A stretch of DNA of 31,993 nucleotides. Origin: Anaeromyxobacter sp. (GTDB taxonomy: Bacteria > Myxococcota > Myxococcia > Myxococcales > Anaeromyxobacteraceae). Location: positions 1 through 31,993 of the forward strand of contig JADKCZ010000015.1 of NCBI GenBank assembly GCA_016718565.1. Reading direction: 5' to 3'. How positions within the stretch are numbered: position 1 is the first letter of the stretch; each line of letters opens with the position of its first letter. Shown here piece after piece: positions 26,042-31,993 of this stretch. Below the pieces are notes generated by a model, which searched no databases, was not told the origin of the DNA, and saw nothing but the letters and a program-made list of their open reading frames with translations. The position numbers and the translations under genes were made by a program.

Positions 26042-26896
26042 TCACAGGGTCAGGACCCCGCGCCCGAGCGCCACCACCTGGCCGGACACGAAGACCTGGC
26101 CGGCCTGGTCCACCAGCAGGTGGAGCCTGGACGGGCGGCCGACGTCCTCCCCCTGGGCCACCTCCAGCCGCGCCGGCAGTGGCGCGCCGGTGGCCAGGAG
26201 CCAGCCCCCCAGGTTGGCGCAGGCCGACCCGGTGGCCGGATCCTCCACCACCCCGCCGCCCGCCATGAAGAAGAAGCGGGCCGCCACCTGCCCGGGGGCC
26301 ACCTCGGCGAAGACGTAGGCCATGGCCTCCCCGCCGCCCGGGCCGCGGCCGTGGAGGGCCAGGCGCGCCGCGTCCGGCCGGGCGGCCCTCACGTCGGCGG
26401 CGCGGCGCACCGGCAGGAGCAGCTGCTCGACCCCGGTGTCCACCCAGAGCGGCCGGGCGACGGCGCCGGGCGGCAGCCCCACCAAAGCGGCCAGCTCGTC
26501 GGGGCTGGCCGCCGGCTCCCGCACCCCGGGCGCCCGGGCGGCGCGCAGCGTCCAGCCGCCCGCCTGGTGGCGCACCTCCACCAGGCCAGCCGCGAGCTCC
26601 AGCACCAGGGCGGCGCCGCCGCCGACCAGTCCGCTCACCACCTGGGCGGTGCCCAGCGTGGGGTGGCCGGCGAACGGCATCTCGAAGTCCGGGGTGAAGA
26701 TGCGCACCCGCGCCGCGGCCCCGGGCGCCGTGGGCGGCAGGACGAAGGTGGTCTCCGAGAGGTTGAGCTGGCGCGCCAGCGCCTGCATGGTGGGCGCGTC
26801 GAGGCCGCGCCCGTCCTCGAAGACACAGAGCGGGTTGCCGGAGAGCCGGACGCCCTCGACGGTGAAGACGTTGAGGAGCTGGTAGGTGAGGTCCAC
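26042..26896 (-). CDS. PhzF-family isomerase/epimerase-like protein
   Basis: A 284-residue PhzF-family protein with the two-lobed diaminopimelate-epimerase-like fold. The N-terminal NVFTVEGVRLSGNPLCVFED is typical. The catalytic glutamate is in LNLSETTFVLPP; FTPDFEMPFAGHPTLGTA and the phosphate/substrate loop VEDPATGSACANLGGWL are conserved. PhzF proper acts in phenazine synthesis, but most genomic homologues have unknown substrates and no phenazine genes are seen here. The start is taken as GTG at 26896; no convincing Shine-Dalgarno is visible, and longer readings lack family sequence. It converges on the phosphorylase-like gene with 13 bases between stops and is probably unrelated to the glucan regulon. 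Confidence 0.9.
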   Translation of the reverse strand: MDLTYQLLNVFTVEGVRLSGNPLCVFEDGRGLDAPTMQALARQLNLSETTFVLPPTAPGAAARVRIFTPDFEMPFAGHPTLGTAQVVSGLVGGGAALVLELAAGLVEVRHQAGGWTLRAARAPGVREPAASPDELAALVGLPPGAVARPLWVDTGVEQLLLPVRRAADVRAARPDAARLALHGRGPGGGEAMAYVFAEVAPGQVAARFFFMAGGGVVEDPATGSACANLGGWLLATGAPLPARLEVAQGEDVGRPSRLHLLVDQAGQVFVSGQVVALGRGVLTL

Positions 26897-27088
26897 GGGG
26901 GCATCATGCCCTGCCGCGCGCCCCTCCCCGCAAGCAGCCAGGGTGGTGGTCCGGCCGCTCACCGCCAGCCGCGGGCGAGCCGCGCCGGCGAGCGTCCGCT
27001 GGCCCCCGCTCGGGGCCAGTCCCATCTTTCGCGTGGCCGCACCGCGTCATGGAGGTCTTGGTGGTGCCACCCACCCACGGAGGTCTCC

Positions 27089-27634
27089 ATGTCCATAAAG
27101 CTCTCCCGGGCGCTCCCGACCCTCGCCACCGCGCTGGCCGTCGCCCTCGCCCTCACCGGCTGCAGCACCTCGGCCACCTTCCCGGTCGACCGGCGGGTCC
27201 AGGTGGACGAGGCCGCGCAGGGCGTGGCGGGCCTCGAGACCGTGGACCTGTCCGCCAGCGGCGACGCCTGGGTCAACCGGCGCTGCCTGAAGGGGGTCAC
27301 CATCCGCGCCGCCCGGGCCGTCATCGTCTCGGTGGACGGCGGCAACGCCGCCACCCGCGGCTCGGGCACGCTGGCCCTCCGGCCCGACGGCGCCCCGGAG
27401 GACGGCAGCCACGACGTGGTGCTGGGCCGCTTCGACGACGTGCCCATCCTGACCGGGCTGAGCCTGGAGGTGACGCCCACCCCCGAGGCGGGCGCGGTGC
27501 TGCGCGAGGCGCTGGAGGGGAGCGGCCGGCTGGCGCTGGTGATGCGCGGCCAGGCCAACGCCCGGCCGGTGGGCTTCGCGGTCAACGTGGTGCTGGACGT
27601 GCGGGTGAAGTACGACCCGCTCGAGCTGCTCTAG
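27089..27634 (+). CDS. Small lipoprotein of unknown function
   Basis: I do not recognise the family. The 181-residue product starts with a typical lipoprotein signal (LSRALPTLATALAVALALTGC) with lipobox LTGC. The mature part contains RVQVDEAAQGVAGLETVDLS, one further cysteine (RRCLKGVTI) and predicted beta-rich segments, ending in VNVVLDVRVKYDPLELL. The pattern suggests a compact beta-sandwich, but this is only an impression. The ATG at 27089 follows GGAGG at good spacing. Its TAG stop shares the bases CTAG with the stop of the oppositely oriented hydrogenase-like gene, so the two genes overlap tail to tail by four bases. The 190 bases before it hold no other gene. Confidence 0.75.
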   Translation: MSIKLSRALPTLATALAVALALTGCSTSATFPVDRRVQVDEAAQGVAGLETVDLSASGDAWVNRRCLKGVTIRAARAVIVSVDGGNAATRGSGTLALRPDGAPEDGSHDVVLGRFDDVPILTGLSLEVTPTPEAGAVLREALEGSGRLALVMRGQANARPVGFAVNVVLDVRVKYDPLELL

Positions 27635-28434
27635 AGCAGGCCGGTCCCCTCGAGCCGCAGGTCGTCGCCCTCGACCCGGCCCAGGAGGCGGAGCAGGCCG
27701 TCCAGCAGCGTGACCGGGTGCGGCGGGCAGCCCGGGATCCAGAGATCCACCGCCACGCCGGGGATGACCCCGGCCAGCCCGTCGGCGCAGGCCGGGCTGC
27801 CGGCCACCGGCCCGCCGGAGCAGGCGCAGGCCCCCACCGCGATGAGCAGCCTGGGGGCGGGCAGCGCCTCCCAGGTGGCCAGGAGCGCCGACCGCATGTG
27901 GTCGGTGACCGGCCCCGTGACGACCAGGCCGTCGGCGTGGCGCGGCGAGGCCACGAACTCGATGCCGAAGCGCGACAGGTCGAACTGCACGTTGCCGGCC
28001 GCGTTGAGCTCGGCCTCGCAGCCGTTGCAGCCGCCCGCCGAGACCTGCCGCAGCCGGAGCGACCGGCCGAAGATCCGCCGCATCCGCGCGTCGAGCGCCG
28101 CCGCCAGCTGGGGGACGTCGCCGCGGATCACGAGCTCCCCGCGCTCCCGCATGGCCAGGCGGTAGTCGCGGGTGAAGGTGATGGCCTGCCCGGGGCAGGC
28201 CTCCTGGCACAGCCCGCAGAAGGTGCAGGCCCCGGTGTCCAGCGCCAGCGCGGGCGTCCCAGCGCCGGTGATGGCCTCGGTGGGGCAGACCTCCGCGCAG
28301 GCCTGGCAGCCCTCGGCGCAGCGCTGCGGCGAGAGCGCCGGGCGCCCGCGGAAGCGCGCGGGGAAGCGGGCCGGCCCCTCCGGGTAGGCGATGGTCTGGC
28401 GGCCCAGGGAAAGCCGCAGCCGCAGGAGGTCCAT
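27631..28434 (-). CDS. Ferredoxin-NuoB fusion subunit (HyfH + HyfI like) of a group-4 hydrogenase-related complex
   Basis: A 267-residue fusion of two electron-transfer subunits that are normally separate. Residues about 1-110 are a two-[4Fe-4S] ferredoxin like HyfH/HycF/NuoI. Cluster cysteines are C39-x3-C43-x2-C46-x3-C50P and C70-x2-C73-x2-C76-x3-C80P; the first group has an extra residue compared with the usual CxxCxxCxxxC. Residues about 120-255 are NuoB/HycG-like, with GGCNGCEAEL (C136, C139), GACACSGG (C203/C205) and IPGCPPHP (C236), the proximal-cluster ligands. It would carry electrons between a donor and the large subunit on the cytoplasmic side of the membrane arm. Its ATG overlaps the TGA of the large-subunit gene (TGATG). 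It appears to be the last gene of the operon. Confidence 0.88.
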   Translation of the reverse strand: MDLLRLRLSLGRQTIAYPEGPARFPARFRGRPALSPQRCAEGCQACAEVCPTEAITGAGTPALALDTGACTFCGLCQEACPGQAITFTRDYRLAMRERGELVIRGDVPQLAAALDARMRRIFGRSLRLRQVSAGGCNGCEAELNAAGNVQFDLSRFGIEFVASPRHADGLVVTGPVTDHMRSALLATWEALPAPRLLIAVGACACSGGPVAGSPACADGLAGVIPGVAVDLWIPGCPPHPVTLLDGLLRLLGRVEGDDLRLEGTGLL

Positions 28435-30051
28435 CACAGGTCGTGTCCGCAGTAGGAGAGGTTGAAGCTCTTGTTGCACAGCGGGAAGTCGGAGATCTGC
28501 TGGCCGCGCAGCGCGAGCTGCAGCCCCATCCAGCCGTGGAAGGACGGGTCCACCACCTTGTAGCGCGCGAACCGTCCCGCGGCGTCGGTGGTGACGGCGT
28601 GGCAGACCTCCCCGCGCCAGCCCTCCACGAGCGAGACGACCAGCTGGTGCGGCGCCAGCGGGGGCATCGGCTGGCGCACCGCCCCGGGCGGGAGGGCGCG
28701 CAGCCAGCCCAACACGAGCCCCGCCGCGTGGCGGGCCTCCTCGAGCCGGATCCAGGCGCGGGCCAGGACGTCGCCGGAGGTCACGGTGGCCGCCGGCACC
28801 TGCTGCTGGTCGTAGGGCGCGAACGGGTGGCTGCGCCGCGCGTCCACCGCCACGCCGGAGGCGCGCCGCAGGGCCGACCAGCCCGAGCTGCTGCGCCACC
28901 TCGCGCCCGAGGACCCCGATCCCGTCCGTGCGGTTCCGGACCGACGGCGAGGAGAAGAAGAGCCCGGCCGCCTGCTCCACCGCGCGCCAGGTGTCCGAGA
29001 GCCGCTCCGCCAGCCGCGCCGCGGCGCCGGCCGGGAGGTCGAAGCGGACCCCGCCGGGCACCACCAGGCCGCGGCCGAAGCGGTTCCCGCACAGCTCGGC
29101 CACGGCGTTCAGGTAGTCGGCCCGCAGGGCGCCGCAGGCGCTGGCGGTGGGAAGGTAGCCGACGTCACCCGCCAGCGCGCCCAGGTCGCCGACGTGGTTG
29201 GCGAGCCGCTCCAGCTCGAGGGCGACGGCCCGCAGCGCCAGCGCCCGCCGGGGCGCCTCCACGCCGGCCAGCCCCTCCTGGGCGCGCGCCGCCGCCACCG
29301 CGTGCCCAACCGCGGTGTCGCCGGCGATGGACTCCACCAGCACGTCGGTCCGGCGGGTGGGCCCGCCGAGCAGCATGCGCTCGATGGCCCGGTGCTGGTA
29401 CCCGAGCGAGATCTCGAGGTGGAAGACGTGCTCCCCGTGGCACTGGAACCGGAAGTGGCCCGGCTCGATGATGCCGGCGTGCACCGGGCCCACGGCCACC
29501 TCGTGCACCTCCTCGCCGTCGACGACGAAGAACGGCGCCTCCCCGGGGAGGCCGGCGGCCTCGCGGGGGTCCCCTCCAGCCGCGGCGGCCCCCGGCCCAG
29601 CTGCGGCGGCGCCCGGCCCAGCCGGCCCAGCCGGCGCAGCCCCTGGCCCAGCCGGCGCAGCCCCCAGCCCAGCCGGCGCAGCCAGCAACATAGCGCGCTC
29701 GTGGCGCACCGGCTTCGGCCACGGGTGCCCCGTCGGTTCGACCCCGTACTGCTCGGCCAGCTCCCGCTCGAAGAGCTGGAGCGCGGGGCACTCCTCGGCC
29801 AGCGACGGCAGCGCCCGGCCGGCGACGGTGGCCAGGACGCCGACGCGGCCCTCCGGGTCGTTGGCCAGGACCGCCGTCACCAGGGTGGCCGCCGGGTCTC
29901 CGGGCAGGGCCTGGCCGTAGTAGGCCGCCACCCTCACCCCGGCGGTGACGGCGTCCGAGAGCACTTGCTGGAAGTCCTGGGGCGCCAGGCGCGGGATGGC
30001 CCGGGCGTCGATGGCCTGGCCGTTCCGGAGGAGCGGGATCCGGTCGGGCAT
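28434..30051 (-). CDS. Hydrogenase-4/NuoCD-like large subunit lacking NiFe cysteines; one frameshift
   Basis: About 539 residues with one frame change at roughly 28863-28875. Residues 1-120 are NuoC/HycE-N-like (LFERELAEQYGVEPTGHPWP). Residues about 122-160 are an Ala/Pro/Gly-rich linker. The rest is NuoD/HycE-like (GPVHAGIIEPGHFRFQCHGE, LGYQHRAIERMLLG, ALELERLANHVGDLG, LCGNRFGRGLV). At the site where NiFe enzymes have a CxxC before the histidine, this protein reads SIAGDTAVGH (about 241-250). The C-terminus is ISDFPLCNKSFNLSYCGHDL instead of a CxxC motif. This fits the energy-converting-hydrogenase-related (Ehr) group rather than an active hydrogenase. ATG at 30051 overlaps the TGA of the upstream HyfF-like gene (TGATG). 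The electron partners are unknown. Confidence 0.82.
29592..29687. repeat. Short tandem repeat (21-bp units) coding for an Ala/Pro/Gly linker
   Basis: Units begin GCCCAGCCGGCGCAGCC on the plus strand at 29625, 29646 and 29667 with 21-bp spacing, and degenerate copies lie upstream. Twenty-one bases equal seven codons, so changes in copy number would not break the frame of the large-subunit gene read on the minus strand. Confidence 0.75.
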
Positions 30052-31481
30052 CAGCCACCCCCTCCCACCAGCGCCGCGGCCTCTCCCACCAGCGAGCGCA
30101 GCGGCGCCGGCACCCACAGGCCGAGCGCCAGCACCAGCAGCAGCAGCGCCAGCGGCGGCCCGGCCGTCAGGATCGAGTCGCCCATGCGGGCCGGCGCGAT
30201 CCCGGCCGGGGGCGCCCCCTGCACCAGGCGGAGCACCGTCGCGCCCATGCCGACGAAGATGACGGCCAGGCCGAGGAGGTAGGCGGCGGCGGGCCCGTAG
30301 GCGCCGGCCTGCAGGGCGCCGTCGAGGATGGCGAACTCGCTGAAGAACGGGGCGAACGGGGGTGAGCCGGTGATGGCGAGGAAGGCGGCCAGGAAGACCG
30401 GGCCCGAGACCGGGAGGACCCGCGCCGCCCCCCGGACGTGCTCCACCTGCTTCGAGCCGAAGGCCCGGTGGATGTTCCCGGCCGCCAGGAACAGCGCCCC
30501 CTTGGTGAGCCCGTTGTAGAGCAGGTGCAGGAAGGCCCCGGTGGTGGCCCCGCCGCCCAGGCCGACCCCGAGCGCCAGGATGCCCATGTGCTCCACGCTC
30601 GAGTAGGCCAGCATCCGCTTGAAGTCGCGCTGCCGCACCAGGAAGACCGCCGCCAGCCCGATGGAGAGCAGGCCGAGCGCCACCAGCGCCTGGCGGGCGA
30701 AGGCGCCCTCGCCGGCGGCCAGGCAGACCTGGAGCACCCGCATCAGCGCCAGGAACGCCACGCTGGTGACGCCGCCGGAGAGCAGCGCGCCCAGCAGGCC
30801 GGGGGCCTCGCCGTAGGCGTCGGGCTTCCAGGCGTGGAAGGGGGCCAGCCCCAGCTTGGTCCCGTAGCCGGCCAGCAAGAAGACGAAGGCGACCCGCAGC
30901 CAGGGTCGATCCAGGCTGGCCCCCGCCCCCACCAGGTCGGCCAGCAGCAGCGACCTCGGCCCGCCGGGCCCGGCCGAGGCGAGCGCCAGCAGGAAGGTCC
31001 CGAGGAGCGCCAGCGCGATGCCGACCGAGCAGACCACCAGGTACTTCCAGGCCGCCTCGAGCGCCGCCTCGGTGCGGTTGAAGTAGATGAGCGGCGCCGT
31101 CGAGAGGGTGGTCAGCTCGATGGCCACCCAGAGGAGGCCGAGGTGCTGCGCCAGGGCCACGGCGGAGACCGCCGCCAGGAGCAGCAGCAGCCCGCCGACG
31201 AAGGCGCGGTTGTCGCGGTCGCTGCGCCGGGCCAGGTAGCCCTGGGCGTAGACCGCGCAGACCAGGAAGAGGGCGCTCACCAGGACCAGGACCAGCAGGC
31301 CGGCGGCGTCGACGGCCAGCCAGCCCTGGAAGGCCGGCGCCGGCGGGGCGCGCCAGAGCCAGGCCACCGTGGCCGAGTGCACCACCGCGCCGGCCAGCAG
31401 CGTGAGCGGCCGCCGCCCGGGCCAGGGCATCCCGAAGGCCAGGGCGGCGAGGAGCAGCGGGGCGGTGACGAGGAGGAGCAC
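30051..31481 (-). CDS. hyfF: HyfF/NuoN-like proton-pumping antiporter subunit
   Basis: A 476-residue inner-membrane subunit of the antiporter-like family found in complex I (NuoL/M/N), Mrp and group-4 hydrogenases. It has many hydrophobic helices. Conserved charged residues are visible: Glu122 in LLWVAIELTTLSTAPL, Lys209 in AGYGTKLGLAPFHAWKPDAY, SSVEHMGILALG, and a later lysine in LYNGLTKGALFLAAGN. In the family these form the proton path. The KPDAYGEAPG block favours the HyfF branch. The GTG start at 31481 lies three bases after the stop of the HyfE-like gene. The next gene overlaps its stop (TGATG), so the set is tightly coupled. The role in H+ or Na+ translocation is inferred from the family. 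Confidence 0.88.
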   Translation of the reverse strand: MLLLVTAPLLLAALAFGMPWPGRRPLTLLAGAVVHSATVAWLWRAPPAPAFQGWLAVDAAGLLVLVLVSALFLVCAVYAQGYLARRSDRDNRAFVGGLLLLLAAVSAVALAQHLGLLWVAIELTTLSTAPLIYFNRTEAALEAAWKYLVVCSVGIALALLGTFLLALASAGPGGPRSLLLADLVGAGASLDRPWLRVAFVFLLAGYGTKLGLAPFHAWKPDAYGEAPGLLGALLSGGVTSVAFLALMRVLQVCLAAGEGAFARQALVALGLLSIGLAAVFLVRQRDFKRMLAYSSVEHMGILALGVGLGGGATTGAFLHLLYNGLTKGALFLAAGNIHRAFGSKQVEHVRGAARVLPVSGPVFLAAFLAITGSPPFAPFFSEFAILDGALQAGAYGPAAAYLLGLAVIFVGMGATVLRLVQGAPPAGIAPARMGDSILTAGPPLALLLLVLALGLWVPAPLRSLVGEAAALVGGGG

Positions 31482-31484
31482 GGC

Positions 31485-31993
31485 TCAGTCCCTCAGCGAC
31501 GCGAGCTTCTCGGTGTCGAGGGAGCTGAAGGCCCGCTGGATGTCGAACATCACCAGCCCCATGACGAAGACCGCGGCGAAGAGGTCCAGCAGCACCCCCA
31601 CCTCGACCATGGACGGCATGAAGTCGGAGAGCAGCAGCCCGAGGACGAAGACGCCGTTCTCCAGCACCAGGAAGCCGAGCACCTGCCCGACCGCCTTGCG
31701 GCGCGTCACGATGAGCAGGAGCCCGCACCAGACGGTCCCGGCGGAGGTCGGCAGCAGCAGCGGGTGGCGCTCCGGCACCGGCAGGACCACGTCCGCCGTG
31801 AGCCAGACCGCCAGGACGACGCCCAGGGCGCCCAGCACCAGGGTGGGCAGGAAGCCGAGCAGCGGCGCCGCCTCGCGGCGCTCGGTGGACTCGCGGGTGG
31901 CCCGGGCCAGCAGCCAGGGGATGCCCACGGCCTTCACCGCCAGGGCGCCGAGCGCCAGCACCACCACGTGCCCGGTCTCGGTGGCGTCACCCG
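31485..31993 (-). CDS. hyfE: HyfE-like membrane subunit, 5' end outside window
   Basis: The open frame runs to the right edge of the window, so the N-terminus is missing; 168 residues are present. GTG codons near 31967 could be mistaken for a start, but the upstream frame (GDATETGH) stays open and continues into the conserved helix VVVLALGALAVKAVGIPWLL. HyfE-like features include TRRKAVGQVLGFLVLENGVF, where a conserved glutamate follows the GxL segment as in NuoK-type proteins, and the C-terminal SSLDTEKLASLRD. This subunit combines a NuoK-like portion with extra helices and connects the antiporter subunits to the membrane arm. Gene order HyfE, HyfF, HyfG-like, HyfHI matches hydrogenase-4 and Ehr operons. 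Confidence 0.85.
   Translation of the reverse strand, partial: GDATETGHVVVLALGALAVKAVGIPWLLARATRESTERREAAPLLGFLPTLVLGALGVVLAVWLTADVVLPVPERHPLLLPTSAGTVWCGLLLIVTRRKAVGQVLGFLVLENGVFVLGLLLSDFMPSMVEVGVLLDLFAAVFVMGLVMFDIQRAFSSLDTEKLASLRD

Noticed and set aside
27048..27091. Inverted CATGGAG/CTCCATG pair flanking the leader of the small lipoprotein
   Set aside because: Arms of seven bases separated by about 30 bases are expected by chance, and one arm is simply the start-codon region.
27631..31728. A single 1365-codon minus-strand frame suggesting one giant hydrogenase fusion protein
   Set aside because: It strings together three parts in one frame by chance of few stops. TGATG overlaps at 28434 and 30051 and the domain boundaries show separate HyfF-like, large-subunit and ferredoxin-NuoB genes.

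Overview
The window is extremely GC-rich and gene-dense. Codons end almost always in G or C, and SD sites of the GGAG/GAGGAG type precede many starts. The organism is a Gram-negative bacterium: there are outer-membrane-type lipoproteins and a protein with a C-terminal outer-membrane beta-barrel. Base composition plus the neighbours (bacteriohemerythrin, a group-4 hydrogenase-related membrane complex) would fit a soil myxobacterium such as Anaeromyxobacter, but that is an inference from style, not an identification.

Layout. (1) 1-1340: the 5' part of a bacteriohemerythrin gene, then a membrane-protein gene broken by many frame changes. (2) 1417-26028: a large beta-glucan (probably beta-1,3-glucan, laminarin-like) utilisation locus. 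On the plus strand lie a GPH-type sugar symporter, then an operon of an Opp/Dpp-type ABC ATPase, a GH1 beta-glucosidase, a glycosidase fused to an outer-membrane barrel, and three GH17-like glucanases. Converging on it from the minus strand is an operon that, in transcription order, encodes two carbohydrate-binding lipoproteins, a ROK repressor, a GH16 laminarinase, and the solute-binding protein, two permeases and other ATPase of the Opp/Dpp transporter. A large GH94-clan phosphorylase-like enzyme is read divergently from this operon. (3) 26042-27634: a PhzF-family isomerase and an unidentified small lipoprotein. (4) 27631-31993: the end of an operon for a membrane complex related to hydrogenase-4/complex I (HyfE, HyfF, HyfG-like and a HyfH-HyfI fusion), whose large subunit lacks the NiFe cysteines.

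How it works together. Three promoters share one design: TTGACA, exactly 18 bp, TAGTTT, and an inverted repeat TTTGTTCG-N5-CGAACAAA that overlaps the -10 box. They precede the symporter, the plus-strand enzyme operon and the minus-strand operon that contains the ROK gene. The simplest reading is one ROK-controlled, autoregulated regulon. GH16 and the barrel-linked glycosidase would cut glucan outside or at the outer membrane, the CBM lipoproteins would hold it, the ABC transporter and symporter would import oligosaccharides, and GH1, GH17 and the phosphorylase-like enzyme would finish degradation in the cytoplasm.

Quality note. At least four otherwise intact genes need a single frame correction, always in the same direction where it can be measured. 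At least part of this looks like sequencing or assembly error. No tRNA, rRNA, CRISPR array or insertion sequence was seen, and no gene-free stretch exceeds about 300 bases.
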